From positions 186,001 through 250,000 of the forward strand of contig WIXG01000061.1 in NCBI GenBank assembly GCA_009869945.1: a stretch of 64,000 nucleotides of DNA. The letters are read 5' to 3'. Position numbers and translations under genes: made by a program. This document shows, piece after piece, positions 48,610 to 59,900 of the stretch; within the stretch, counting starts at the first letter, position 1, and each line of letters opens with the position of its first letter. The DNA comes from Mesaphorura yosii (taxonomy: Eukaryota; Arthropoda; Collembola; Poduromorpha; Tullbergiidae). The notes under the pieces were generated by a model. The model was given only the letters and a program-made list of their open reading frames with translations. It had not been told where the DNA came from and did not search any database.

Positions 48610-49032
48610 GTTTAGCCTTTTATCACTTAAAGTGTAATTCATTATTGTGAGTTGCCACTTTAATATTTATCATTAATAACCGATTATATTCAAATCTTTC
48701 AGGCAATAATACCACAGTCGCAATTGTTAACAGACGGGTAACGTAACTGACTTTCCTCATGAGACGGGACACGGCTTGGTTACAGTTTAGTTATTTCAGG
48801 TCGGTAGAATTTTCTACTCTAAGTGCATTTTAGAGAATAGACTATACATATGAGTGATATGAGTGATGAATTTCAAACAGTTTACTTATAGCTTTAGTTT
48901 AGCTTAGTTTAGACACAAGTAGTTTTTACTGATTATAGTTCAAGTTCTAGGAGAAATGACGTTTTTAATATCGCCCTAGATTAGATTAGAACCTATTAGT
49001 TCAGGATAGGTCAGAGCATTCTTGTACAAAGT

Positions 49033-49040
49033 TGTAAATA
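49033..49040 (+). promoter_or_regulatory. Pumilio response element candidate 3
   Basis: A third exact TGTAAATA, about 850 bases past the SMC6 stop and upstream of the AATAAA at 49490. Confidence 0.45.
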
Positions 49041-49489
49041 CAGGTAACCTGCCCCATAGGCTACGGCACACCACCTAATCTTAACTTAGCTAATGATAGT
49101 GTTATAATAGATGACAGTGTAAACATAAGAATTTGTGTGCAAAACGTAACAACACAAGACTTTTACAGAATCGTTAGTTTTTCTTACAAGTGAAACCAAT
49201 GATAATTATGTCAATACGTTATGCAATTTATTGTCAAGCTCTAAGTTAGTTGAATACGTATCGTTAATGCTCGAGTCGCGAAATTTTTGAGGCGTTCGGG
49301 ATGACGTCTCAGGAATTGCGAAGCACGTCAACAAATAATGCTAGTGTGATGTGCTGAAAAATGAGGAAAGTAACTAAGACTAAGATCATGAGCCTATCAG
49401 AATCTTCTTAAAAATCGAAAACTTGAATCAGTTAAGAAAACTCATTGGACTAACAAACAGCAAACAGAACAAAATCAAGCAAATTAATG

Positions 49490-49495
49490 AATAAA
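49490..49495 (+). terminator. Probable SMC6 poly(A) signal
   Basis: The first canonical AATAAA found on the plus strand after the SMC6 stop codon, read line by line. Confidence 0.5.
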
Positions 49496-49930
49496 TCAAA
49501 ATTATCGAACGAATCGTGTTTTAATGACAAGTAGCCATGAAATGATGAGACAAGCTCCTGAGATTGGAATGGAAAATTTTGCCTGCTTTTTACTTTCGAG
49601 CGGAGAGTTCAAGTGTTTCGCAACGCTGCTACGGACCGTCCATTGTCCACGAAATTCATCTTGGTTCTTGGTTTCGTAAAAATTGAATACTCAGATTTCG
49701 TAATTTGCAGAATAAAGCAGTGACTGTTCAGTGTAGTGTTAATTTGTCGAGTTATTCAGTGAACATTCTTTAATAATTCACGGAATGCGTGCAGACTGAT
49801 CTTGAGGTTAGTCGCTTTCACATGCTTTAGAAGGGTATTGTTTACTTCCAACTTGTGATCTCCTACCAGAATTTGTTTTTGTACCCGCAGCACTCTTCCC
49901 AAGTTAGAGCACCCATTTGAACGAAGAACG
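49496..49930 (+). other. Promoter and 5' region of the KDM3-type gene
   Basis: A 435 bp gap with no supported frame; it should contain the promoter and 5' UTR of the demethylase gene. No clear TATA box or initiator was identified. Confidence 0.4.
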
Positions 49931-52900
49931 ATGGATATTAACAAGAAACCTGCTTCCGTTGCCGACACGGAAGCTCCTAAGGAAGATCAACAGAGCAAAG
50001 ATAATGCTGACCGGTGTTCTATTTCAAGATCCCTAAACGATGCAAATAGCAACGAGGAAGTTGGAGTTCGAGGGCAACAGTCTAATGATTCAGTTGAACA
50101 AGCTGAGAGCTCTTCAGATGCATCCGGAAGTGGCAGTGAGGACGAGGAAAATTCGACCCCTGAAACGAAGAAACTGCGAAAGAAATCGTCTGTCATGTAT
50201 GCTGTCCCTCGAAAAAATAAACAGCGACGGAACAAATTTTCAAACAGACCTATCAGCGAGTTGAAATCAACTCGCGAGAGTTTTTTGCAAGATTCGGCGT
50301 GCCCAGCCAGCCTAAATTGCATTTCCAACCCAAGGCTTAGTAGATGCAGAGAATGTAAAGAGGCCCCACTGGACCCGCGAAGGAAAGACCGATGTCGGTT
50401 CTATGCTTTTAGAAAACTTTTCTATGCTACGCGTAAGTTGCTCGGAGGCGCCGGGTTTCCCAATCCAGTGGAAGATCCTACTGAGGTATTGCCATTGAAA
50501 GAATTCATTTAAGACATATTTGGTTGGACGCCTCCAATATGACGCCACTATTGATGACAGGAAGATTTGAAAGTGTGGCTGCCATCCTCCCAGGACAAAC
50601 CTACGGACTTGGACCCGGACATGGCGAAGTTTCTAATTGACCAACTCGGTGACCAATTTTGTGAACTCTTGCAGCAAGAACAGGATGCCTTGAAATATTT
50701 TGAAGACATTAAGGCTAAGAGGGAGACAGATACAGAGTTGGCAAATGCCGGCGCAGAGAAACGTATTAACGTGGAGAAAGTCAATGACATTGGTGTCGCC
50801 TGGAGACGTCCGATTGAAAACGTGAGGGAGATATGCGATACGTGCGAGACAACATTATTTAACTATCATTGCACGTGTAAGTTTTTTATATAAAATAAGT
50901 AAATGCCAGAATTTCCCGAATAGTCCGAATACTTTATTCCAGAACGTGTGGCTATTAATTATCGTGTTTTTGGATTTTGGTTTGTGGTAGGCCCCAAATG
51001 TGGATTTGTTGTTTGTATTTCATGTTACAAGGCGCGACAGAATGGCATCAAGGTAAGATCCAATCCAAACCTAACCTCTAAATTAAATAACAAATATTAA
51101 CGTAATCTTAAAATCCTTTTCTAGGTGAATAAGCTTGATGACAGGGAGGCTGGTCGTGACGAGTACAACTGGTTTCAGGTATTTATTCCTTCTTTGTGTC
51201 TTGTAAAATTATGCTGGTAGCTAATTAGTAACAATAAATTTTACTTTTAGTGTTCGAATCGAAGATCCCATGAGTTGGAAAAAATGATGCTAACTCAAAT
51301 TCTACCAAAAAATGTTTTGACTGATTTTATTACCATAATTCACGACATCAGAGAAAACTTGGGATTTCAGCAGTTTTGCTGCGAAGAAGGACGGAAGAGG
51401 GTAGTCAAAAATTATGCACACAACCAATTTATGACTCTTGCTGTTGGCTATCAAACTCCTAATCATCCTCCAGTACCAAATTCAGCACCGAATGTATCGC
51501 TTCCTGCATTCAAGCGACCGTATGATGTAAGGAATTTCCTAAAACAGATTTAGAACGACTTTATTGATTATTATGATGAATTGAGATCCAACCCTGAAAA
51601 TATCTATCGATGTAGATCTTTTACTCCCTGATTTCTACTTAAGCGCTCGAGCTGAGAAAGTACTTTTGAGTCTTTTCTGCCTTTTAATAAATAACTGCAT
51701 GCTTTGATCAGAGTTCCGATGATGATGACGAGGATGAGGATGAAGCGACAAGGATACTTAAGGAATTTTTGAAACGACAGAAGACTGAGCAAGAAGAATC
51801 CAAGCCATCTCCTGTTAAGATCAAGATTGAAGAAAATCCAACACTGCCAACCTTTGACAGCGCAAGCGGTCAACAGCTTGGTCGCCATCCAAGTCAGTTT
51901 CAATCTACCGAACTTGAAGACAAGAAGTTGGCTTTCAACTACGTGCCCATGCAGTTCCATGGACAGCAAATACCGTTAAAGAGACTGCCACCATTGATCT
52001 CATCGTTTGGCCAGTCTAGTGTTCAGTTTCCTGGAGTGCCTCATTCTTGGCTCTGCAATGGGAAGTTACTACGCCTCCTGGATCCCAAGTGCGAGGGGAA
52101 TTTCCATATTTTTCAAGAAGTCTGGAGACGAGGTCAACCGGTTATTGTCTCAAATGTTTCCAAGCAGCTGAGTGGAACTTTGTGGAGTCCCCAGTCATTT
52201 TGTGAAGATTTTGGCGAGCAGAAAAATGATCTTGTGAATTGTGTCACCGGTAAACTGGTTTGCAATCAACCAATGAAAGTGTTTTGGAATGGATTTGAAT
52301 GTATCTCGAAAAGACTTCGAGACACTGAAGGGAATCTCATGCTGCTGAAATTAAAGGACTGGCCACCTGCAGATGATTTTCAGGTACAGCGAACAGTTTA
52401 ATCTTGACGAATTTTACAGACGCTTAATGGACTCATTTTGCTTTTTAGCGCATCCTCCCGTCACGATTTTGGGATTTGATGGGTGCCCTGCCCTTAAAGG
52501 AGTACACACAGAGAAATGGGAGATTGAACTTGGCAGCCCGCCTCCCAAAGGAGTTCGTTCCACCGGATCTTGGCCCAAAAATGTACATCGCATATGGATC
52601 AGGGACTCACTTGGAAAAAGGAACAACAAATTTACATTTGGACATTTCCGATGCTGTGAACTTAATGGTCTACGTGGGCGTCCCTGACGAAGATCTCGAA
52701 TCTCATAACAATGGCAAGTGAAAACGTGGGAACACATGGCACATGGAAAGGCTTAACATTTTGAATGCTCATGTTATTGAAAATCATTCCTGATTTCTTA
52801 GGTGTGGAACAGGCGATTCTTGAGTCTGACTGTGACATTTTCACTTTGGAAAGAGTAAAAGAGGCAAAGGAGTTGCCAGGCGCACTATGGCATATTTATG

Positions 52901-53539
52901 ACGCCAGGGACGCAGACAAGATTCGCGATCTTATCAATAAAGTAATGAAAGTTGTCTCATGGTAGACATAATCTTGGTTGAACCAGGTAAAAATAAAATC
53001 AATCGTTGTACTTGTACTTAGGTTCTTTTGGAGCGCGGAATCCCTCCAAAGCCAAATCATGACCCAATTCATGATCAATGCTGCTATTTGGACAAAACAT
53101 TAAGGCAAAGACTGAAGGCCGACTATAACGTGGTCGGGTATCCGATCATTCAGTGCATGGGAGATGCGGTGTTCATTCCTGCCGGAGCCCCACATCAGGT
53201 AAACTTAAAAATTGAACCCAATACTCTATCTGGAATTTAAATACAGTACCGAATTACAACTCGCAGGTTCGCAATTTGCAAAATTGCATCAAAATTGCGG
53301 AAGATTTCGTCTCCCCAGAAAATGTAAGCCACTGTTTCAGCCTTACAGAAGAATTTCGCAATCTGTCGGATACGCACACAAATCACGAGGACAAGCTGCA
53401 AATCAAAAACATTATTTACCATGCGGTAAAAGATGCAGTGTCAGTCGTCCAGTCTCCACCGAGTCCTCCAAATGAAGTGAAGGTTGAAGCCGGAATGAAA
53501 GTAGAAGCTCAGGTGAAAGTTAAAAACGGAAATAATTAA
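49931..53539 (+). CDS. KDM3: KDM3-type JmjC histone H3K9 demethylase
   Basis: Ten exons (49931-50485, 50561-50876, 50991-51052, 51125-51178, 51251-51526, 51712-52383, 52449-52713, 52802-52941, 53022-53198, 53267-53539) join in frame to 929 residues. An acidic Ser-rich start leads to a Cys cluster (CRECKE...CRFYAFRKL), then the KDM3 zinc finger with its normal spacing (CDTC, HCTCPKC, CISC; about residues 277-308). The C-terminal half matches KDM3A/B closely: [26 protein letters not shown], and the JmjC core with the Fe(II) ligands HLD ([10 protein letters not shown]) and the last His in [10 protein letters not shown]. It should remove H3K9me1/2 using 2-oxoglutarate in the nucleus. It is shorter than the 1300-1700 residue vertebrate forms because the long N-terminus is missing. 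The intron after 52713 uses a GC donor. Confidence 0.95.
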
Positions 53540-53570
53540 CGTCACTCACACGTATCATGTTCGTAAAATG

Positions 53571-53576
53571 TTTATT
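53571..53576 (-). terminator. Poly(A) signal of the Tudor gene
   Basis: Minus-strand AATAAA about 117 bp beyond the Tudor gene stop and only about 32 bp from the stop of the convergent KDM3-type gene. Confidence 0.5.
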
Positions 53577-53622
53577 ATGACTGAGATTATGCTGTCATAG
53601 TATGAAAGGTTTTATAAAATTA

Positions 53623-53628
53623 AATAAA
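53623..53628 (+). terminator. Poly(A) signal of the KDM3-type gene
   Basis: Plus-strand AATAAA 84 bp after the KDM3-type stop, past the opposing signal at 53571-53576; the two 3' UTRs therefore overlap. Confidence 0.6.
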
Positions 53629-53692
53629 CTTTGTACATTTGACATTCGCACATATTTGTATTGTCGTATGCATTTGCATTTAAAATCAGTGT

Positions 53693-56310
53693 TCAGAGTG
53701 GTGGAAAGTCCAGTTCATTACGATCTCTTGGTCGGTGGTTCATCTTAGACTTTGTTTCAGTTACTTGAGCCCACGATTTTAATGACCCACCACGTGAGAA
53801 CGATGCACTTGACCCAGGTGCTCCATGCGAAAGTGGAGGCACAACTTTAGCAACGTTAATTGAACGAGCCTCAACCTGATCATACGGAACTTGCGCTGTC
53901 GCTGTTGCCCTCTTCGAACAGTTTACAGGTGCAGGAGGCTTCCAACGAAACCTAGCAGGGTTGGCTGGGTTGGAGGTGGTTACTCGTGTTGAAGAAGCTT
54001 GTTGACGTTGTTGACTGTACTGTGGCTGCGAGGAGTCATTATGATTCGGCATTATCGAGATGTCATCTGGTGGAAAGGCCGTACGTACGGCAGTGGCAGT
54101 AGAAATTCTGGCTTGCAACTGTGTATTCGCTTCTGTGCTCGTTGAATCTTTCATGAATGATTTGACTTCGTCCCCAACGTCCAACGTTTTCTCCTTGCTC
54201 GCTACCGTCGCTCGAACAAGATAGACCTTCCGACCCTACGAAATTAGTACTTCAGTTAAGTATTCAAGTTACACGTACCCTGGAAGAAATAATGACAACC
54301 TGAGTGTTGACATGTCGCTCCTTGAACGACACGGTAATCCAGTCTGCGTTCTCAAGTAAATCTCGGCAGTATTCCCCGACCGCTCCTCCCCAACTTGAGC
54401 TTTCAAGTACTTTGTAAAGTTGGCACGGAATTGCTTGCCCAGGTAGCTTGCGGGCCATCGATTCCAACAAGAACGAAATATTCTCAAGTCCTGTATGCAG
54501 AACGTATCCAAAGTCCAACGATCGGAGCTGAAATGGAAAAAAGATTGATTGACTGGTTTATTCTGTCAGCTCGGATCAACAAAATTAATTGGGCAAATAG
54601 GCCCTGACAAAGGGTAAATGAGAATCTACCTTATAAAGGTTTGGTTCCACTTCTTCCTCAAACGATGCTCTGTAAAATTCTTGATCTTTGACATCCCAAA
54701 CCACAAGTGGCAAGCCGTTTCTTAGAAGTTGTGGGTTCGTGACATGTAAACGTTGACTCTTCTCCAATTCGTATTGTTTCCTATTAGAAATAGCATTGAT
54801 TCACTGAAAGCCTATCTACTATCTGCTTCAAACGTTTCAGAAACAATTACCTTAAGGCCACCTGGAATGTCTCCAGTGGAAGAACCTGACAGGAGAGGTT
54901 CACATAGAAGAGACATGGGTTGAAATAGCACGAAAGCTTGCACCTCGTCTCACGTCCTTTCTTGACACCAAACATTTCGTGATCGAATTGTTTGCAATCC
55001 GTAACACAATCCGATGGAATTCGTGCTGCAGGTGCGGGGACACTTTTCGAAATCTTCTTCGATGAAGCCATTTCCGCTTCAGCCGTATCTTCTGAACCAG
55101 ATTCATTGACTTTGCGAAGGACGCGAGTTTGAATGAGTTTACTCGAACTCTCTTTGCAGTGGAGCAGGTAAAGATCATTGTTTACCAAATGGAGCTCGGT
55201 ACTTAGAACACACTTGATTCTTGGATGATGCCAGTGATTGAACAAAAATTGTACAAAATCATCACCTGTGTTGAAACCCCAAAGTTTCAGCTTGTCGTCA
55301 TTCAACTTGAAACAAAACAACTGATCGTACAAACTGATGGCCTCCTTCACTTTTATGACTCCAGACGACAGCGATAATATAGCTTTTAACTGATGTAATA
55401 TCCTCCAAAATATTTCCATTGGAGTTGAAATCAGACCCTCCAAGTATGTGGGATAAATAAGAGCACGAGCGTGGGCTTCCATGTTGCATTGTTGCGGCCA
55501 AAGTGCATGCCGCTGATCGAGAAGAAAATCTGCAAATCCTACTTCATGATGATTTGGTGACACTCGTAGTCTATTCTTTTTCTTCATTTGCTGGAAAACT
55601 ACGCTGAGTTCAGTTGGAGTAATGCCGGCCGGCGCTTTGTACGTTAGTTCTTGTAATGCTGAAGCTAAGAGTTCATCAATGTTACCCTTGCTAGAAGCAC
55701 TTGTTGGAGGAGCACATTGTTGCGGCAATTGTACCTGAGGATCGAACTCGGCAAGATTTATTGCAGTTGCAGCAAAGCTTCGGCAGCATGAAATGTCTTT
55801 GGTCAATTGTCTTGGAAGTATAAATCTTTCATAACCACTTGCAGCACCTTGGCGGACTTGCTGAAACATCTCGACTTCTTCTCTTGAGAAAGTAGTCAAC
55901 TCCGGCTCCGACGAAGCAACGAGATCATCACATAAAGATTTATCGATCTCAATATCCTTCTCCTCTGCGATCCATTCAGCGATCTCTTCCAGTCTCTGGT
56001 CCCTGTAAACGTTCAGGATCTTCTGGAACTTTTCCGTGCTCCTGTCCATTGGACCGTAGATGCTGAAAAGTTCATCGGCCAGAACATCATGGGTAAAATC
56101 CGTCATGGACGTAACTTGCTCGCCAAGCTGTACCGAATGGAGTCTCCGTTTGCGCTCCGCTTCATTTCGCAATTGCAGGTACAAGGCAAACCGTTCGAAG
56201 TCAAATTCTCTTGTTGCGTCGACTGCATTTTGTTGATAAACCTCCACTGATCTGTCACAACGGACTTTCGAAGTGCAACCTGCGCTATCGCCTTCGTTGA
56301 AATTTTCCAT
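53693..56310 (-). CDS. Extended-Tudor protein with LOTUS-like segments (TDRD5/7-like)
   Basis: Four exons (56310-54851, 54780-54630, 54527-54279, 54235-53693) join in frame to 800 residues. The start is ATG 56310 (MENFNEGDSAGC); a TTG four codons upstream is not used. Residues about 487-640 form an extended Tudor module: the Tudor core (GLPLVVWDVKDQEFYRASFE, then LRSLDFGYV) inside an SN-like fold with ARKLPGQAIPCQLYKV. Two upstream stretches (about 212-275 and 320-385) have the hydrophobic pattern of LOTUS/OST-HTH domains, less certainly. The C-terminus is Ser/Gln-rich and ends ELDFPPL. Tudor proteins of this type bind methyl-arginine tails of Piwi proteins in germ granules (nuage), so a piRNA role is likely but inferred. 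It is tandem with HEATR5 and tail-to-tail with the KDM3-type gene. Confidence 0.75.
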
Positions 56311-56690
56311 GCCCAAACCCAAGGATCACAGCTCGCCTAATCCATCGTGCTCAGCGTTTTGTGTAGACTGAAAGTGTGAAACATGATATCATCAGGAAGA
56401 ACATGTGATCGCCTTTTCTATACAAGCACGTACTTAATTTTGGAGGACCCATTTACAATCAGATGAAGCCTGCCGGAGTTCACGACGTTCTGTCAAATCC
56501 AACACTCTTGGACACTCTTTTTCATTGCGACTTCGTCATTAGCAGAATTCTGGATTAGCTTGACACTTTACTACTGAAGATCAACCGAACATAGGCTCAA
56601 TGAAAACGCGAATAACGTAAAAGATGCCAAAGGAAAGTTAAAGTTGTTACAAGGGTCGTACTGATATTGTGCGAAATCGACATTACCAAA

Positions 56691-56758
56691 GCCTTTGATA
56701 CTTCAAATCTTTACTTTTGCGCCTTTGATACTTCAAATCTTTACTTTTGCGCCTTTGA
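56691..56758. repeat. 30 bp perfect tandem duplication
   Basis: Unit GCCTTTGATACTTCAAATCT plus a further 10 bases occurs at 56691-56720 and is repeated identically at 56721-56750, followed by 8 bases of a third copy. It lies between the HEATR5 poly(A) signal and the Tudor gene start. Confidence 0.95.
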
Positions 56759-56840
56759 ATTTCGGTTAGCACATGGAAGGATTTTGTGAAAGAAACAAAG
56801 AACTTCGGCTAATTGGACTCGTTCGGGTTAATCTTTTGAT

Positions 56841-56846
56841 TTTATT
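56841..56846 (-). terminator. HEATR5 poly(A) signal
   Basis: Minus-strand AATAAA about 100 bp beyond the HEATR5 stop codon at 56947. Confidence 0.6.
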
Positions 56847-56946
56847 CTCTGAACCATTCTTAAACTGCAGAACTAAAATACTATTAAATTAATGCCGTAG
56901 CATTACTTCTGGCTATAAATTAGATATCTGGATTACTTCTACTTTA

Positions 56947-59900
56947 CTACTTTGTAAAATTACTAAAATCAGTCTTTAAAATGATCGATCCGGGCCCACT
57001 CGCAGGGAGCGAGGAGAGGTTTGATAAACTGGGTTGTCCGTTTGATTCAGTCTGCTTGTTATTACTTCGTGAATACTTGATAGCTGTTTCCAGTTTGTTT
57101 CGCATTTCGACACTGCTACCCATCAGTCTGCGGAATTCCTAAGGTTCAAATAAGAAAGCAAATTATAACACGAACTTGACATCAGTTATGTCTAGTTAAT
57201 TGTACCTGCGGATATTGTGGTCCAATTTTCATTAACTTGTGCAGGCTGACTTCATGCAACAGCTTCTTATACGCGTCAGCTGTATTGAAAGCCGATGGGT
57301 CCAGGAGAAACTTAATTAAGACAGGTACAATCAGCATGAGCATCTGAATTCCTGAAAGAAATGCAAGAAAGAAGTGAACTAAAATGCAAGGAGAAAGGCA
57401 ATTCCTCTAACCTTTTGCTACAGATCCTATCAACGTGAACGTAGCATTAAAAATGGAAACAAGTTCATCAGGTCGACAGAAGGGTTAGGACTCCAAAATT
57501 AAAAACTACCCGCGTCATTATATATTTGCCAGCTAGTTGATCACTTACGTTTCTCAGAATTGTCGACAATCTGCAGTAAGATTTGAATCGCTTTGATGGC
57601 TTCAAGTATGAGTTCTAGTCTTGACTTGTTCTGGACGTTCCTTGTCTCGTCTGAATTGAGGAATAACAGTATTCCAGGAGCCAAGGCATGTATGAATGGT
57701 GTTGAAACTGATATGTCTGCTTTTTCGAACATTTCAGCCACAATACTCATCGATTTTACGCGAACGACTTCATTGTCACTCTTCAGGGCTTGTTGGTAAA
57801 GGTTTATGGACGGGTAGATAATGTTGGGAAGCTTGATCAAAGAAGGCGGTGATTCTCTCAAGAAGACGGAAATTGCCTGCAGAAGTTGCAACTGATTTAT
57901 TCCACTTCCCGAGCTTTCGTGATCGCTTTCGGCTGAAATTAAACATGAACTTACAACAAAATTCAAATGAATAACATGTCACAATTTAACATACCAGTTT
58001 TGGTCAAATCCAGCAATTTGACTAAAGTGCTCAGAATATATTTCTCCCAGTTGGAATTGTCCTTCAGCCTGTGCCTCAATACTTTCCGAAAGCAGTCCAG
58101 TATCGCAGCACTTGTCAGGGTTCCGGGATTTTCACTCATTGCACAGGTGGCAAGGTACAAAATGGTAGGCTGGACGTCCGATGCAGCTAAAGAGAGAACA
58201 CAGTATTAACGCATGCAATTCAAACTAACCAAATAGAGCCAACCTTACCTTTGTCAGTAGAAATATCCAAAACAACTTGGAGACAAGTGATTGCGTCAGC
58301 TATTAATGCGTCATTCTCTGAGTCTGTTCCCGTTTGACTTAACAGAAATCCCGAGACATTGGAATTGAGAGTCGGAATCTTTTGCATCAGCAAGCAAAAG
58401 ACCACCTCGAGTATTGACAGCACGACAGATTTACCAGGTACAAGTTCCTGGTTGGTTTCACCTTCTTCACTATCACCTTCTTTGGTTTCTTGATCCCGAG
58501 AGATTTTGTTGTAGCTGTCACTCATGCCATCAACCAACAGCTTGAGAATTTGCATCACAACAGTTTGAATTTTGATGTCGGCTCTAGTGACTAATTGCCT
58601 AAAAAAGAAAAGCATGCACATGAGTTAGCACAAAACGTATACTGAAGATGTTTAAGTCAATCCGTCCAAGTACCTGTGAAGCACTGAACACAACTCAATT
58701 GCAAGAACTTGCTCCTTGCATACTATTGCTCGCGGCCACTCTGAACTGAACAAAGCCCAAAGACTAGTCAAATACATTTCGACGGACTCCATGTGTTCTG
58801 AGAAAGTTGGTTTACATAACGCCTCCATACTTAAACCTGCGTAGATTAACCATTGACGTATTGTACCAAACTTAACCGGAAGTTGCTCACTATAGAAGGA
58901 GAATCTTACCAAACACCAAATAAAAGCGATCGCTTCGCGCTTGATCCCTTTGCTCCGAATTTCCCAGCTCTTCAGCCTTCACAACTAAATCTGGCAACGT
59001 GGAGACACATAACGACGACGCCATCAAAATAGGTGGCCACGCGTCGTTGAAGAATGGCTGCACTAGATCTTTAGTTTCGTTGGAGAAGAAGGCACCACCT
59101 TCTCGTGGGACCTGAGATGCGTATTCAGCTGGAAGCTCTATCAGAGCCCTATCCTTCAATGCTGACAGCCAAAGCGGGGACAAACGAGCAATTTCAGGTT
59201 TCACAAGTTCCAGCAAATGGTTCTTGGTTTTCACTCCGAGCTTCAAGATTTCGCCTAAGCTCTCTCCATTTCTTAAACCATTCTTCACTGCTGTAATGAA
59301 GACTTTGGCCCATGCTTTGAGAACTGCCAGCTTTTCCAACGTGTTCGCCTTTTCATTGTAGTCTGGTAAAGTCGGTTTGGCTTTAATATTTTCAAGAGCG
59401 GAGACCATGAGCGTGTGCACTCTTCTCAAATCTTCTCCGCCACGGCTGTTTCCACAAATCCACGCACTGCATACGCGACACGCAGTAGCTCTCACGTAGG
59501 GATCCGTCTCAACAGAAAACGCAGGACGTAAAGCCGAGCTAACCTGCAAACACAAACAAATTAAATCGTTTTGTCGGGAACTCAGACGTTACCAATTCAT
59601 TATCGAGTTTACCTGGGCCTGGAATTGTTCTAGGATAGATGTGCCAGGAAACTCTGGGTCCTCCAAGTTGGCAAACTTCTCAATGACTGTTTCTAAATTG
59701 AGCAACCCTTCCAAACGAAGCGGGTCTGAATTACTTGTCGCTCCCATAAAGGACATTCGAATAAGGTCGGACAAGTGTCTAACTAACTCCCTCCCGGTCT
59801 GGTTCGTGATAAAGGGTGACGTGATTAATATCTTGCGGACACATTCAGCTGCAAAGACTCTCGACATCCATCTCGAATTGTACTTGGCATTTGCTGCAGC

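Larger units (their letters stand above)
48181..49510 (+). other. Probable long 3' UTR of SMC6
   Basis: An AT-rich stretch without a supported gene. The first plus-strand AATAAA after the SMC6 stop is at 49490, so the transcript probably continues about 1.3 kb. Three perfect TGTAAATA motifs lie within it. It could alternatively be intergenic DNA or a separate non-coding RNA if an unseen non-canonical poly(A) signal acts earlier. Confidence 0.5.
56311..56946 (-). other. Intergenic gap: Tudor gene 5' region and HEATR5 3' UTR
   Basis: A 636 bp gap between two minus-strand genes. It should hold the HEATR5 3' UTR with its poly(A) signal (56841-56846) and the Tudor gene promoter, plus a 30 bp tandem duplication (56691-56758). 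No further gene is seen. Confidence 0.6.
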
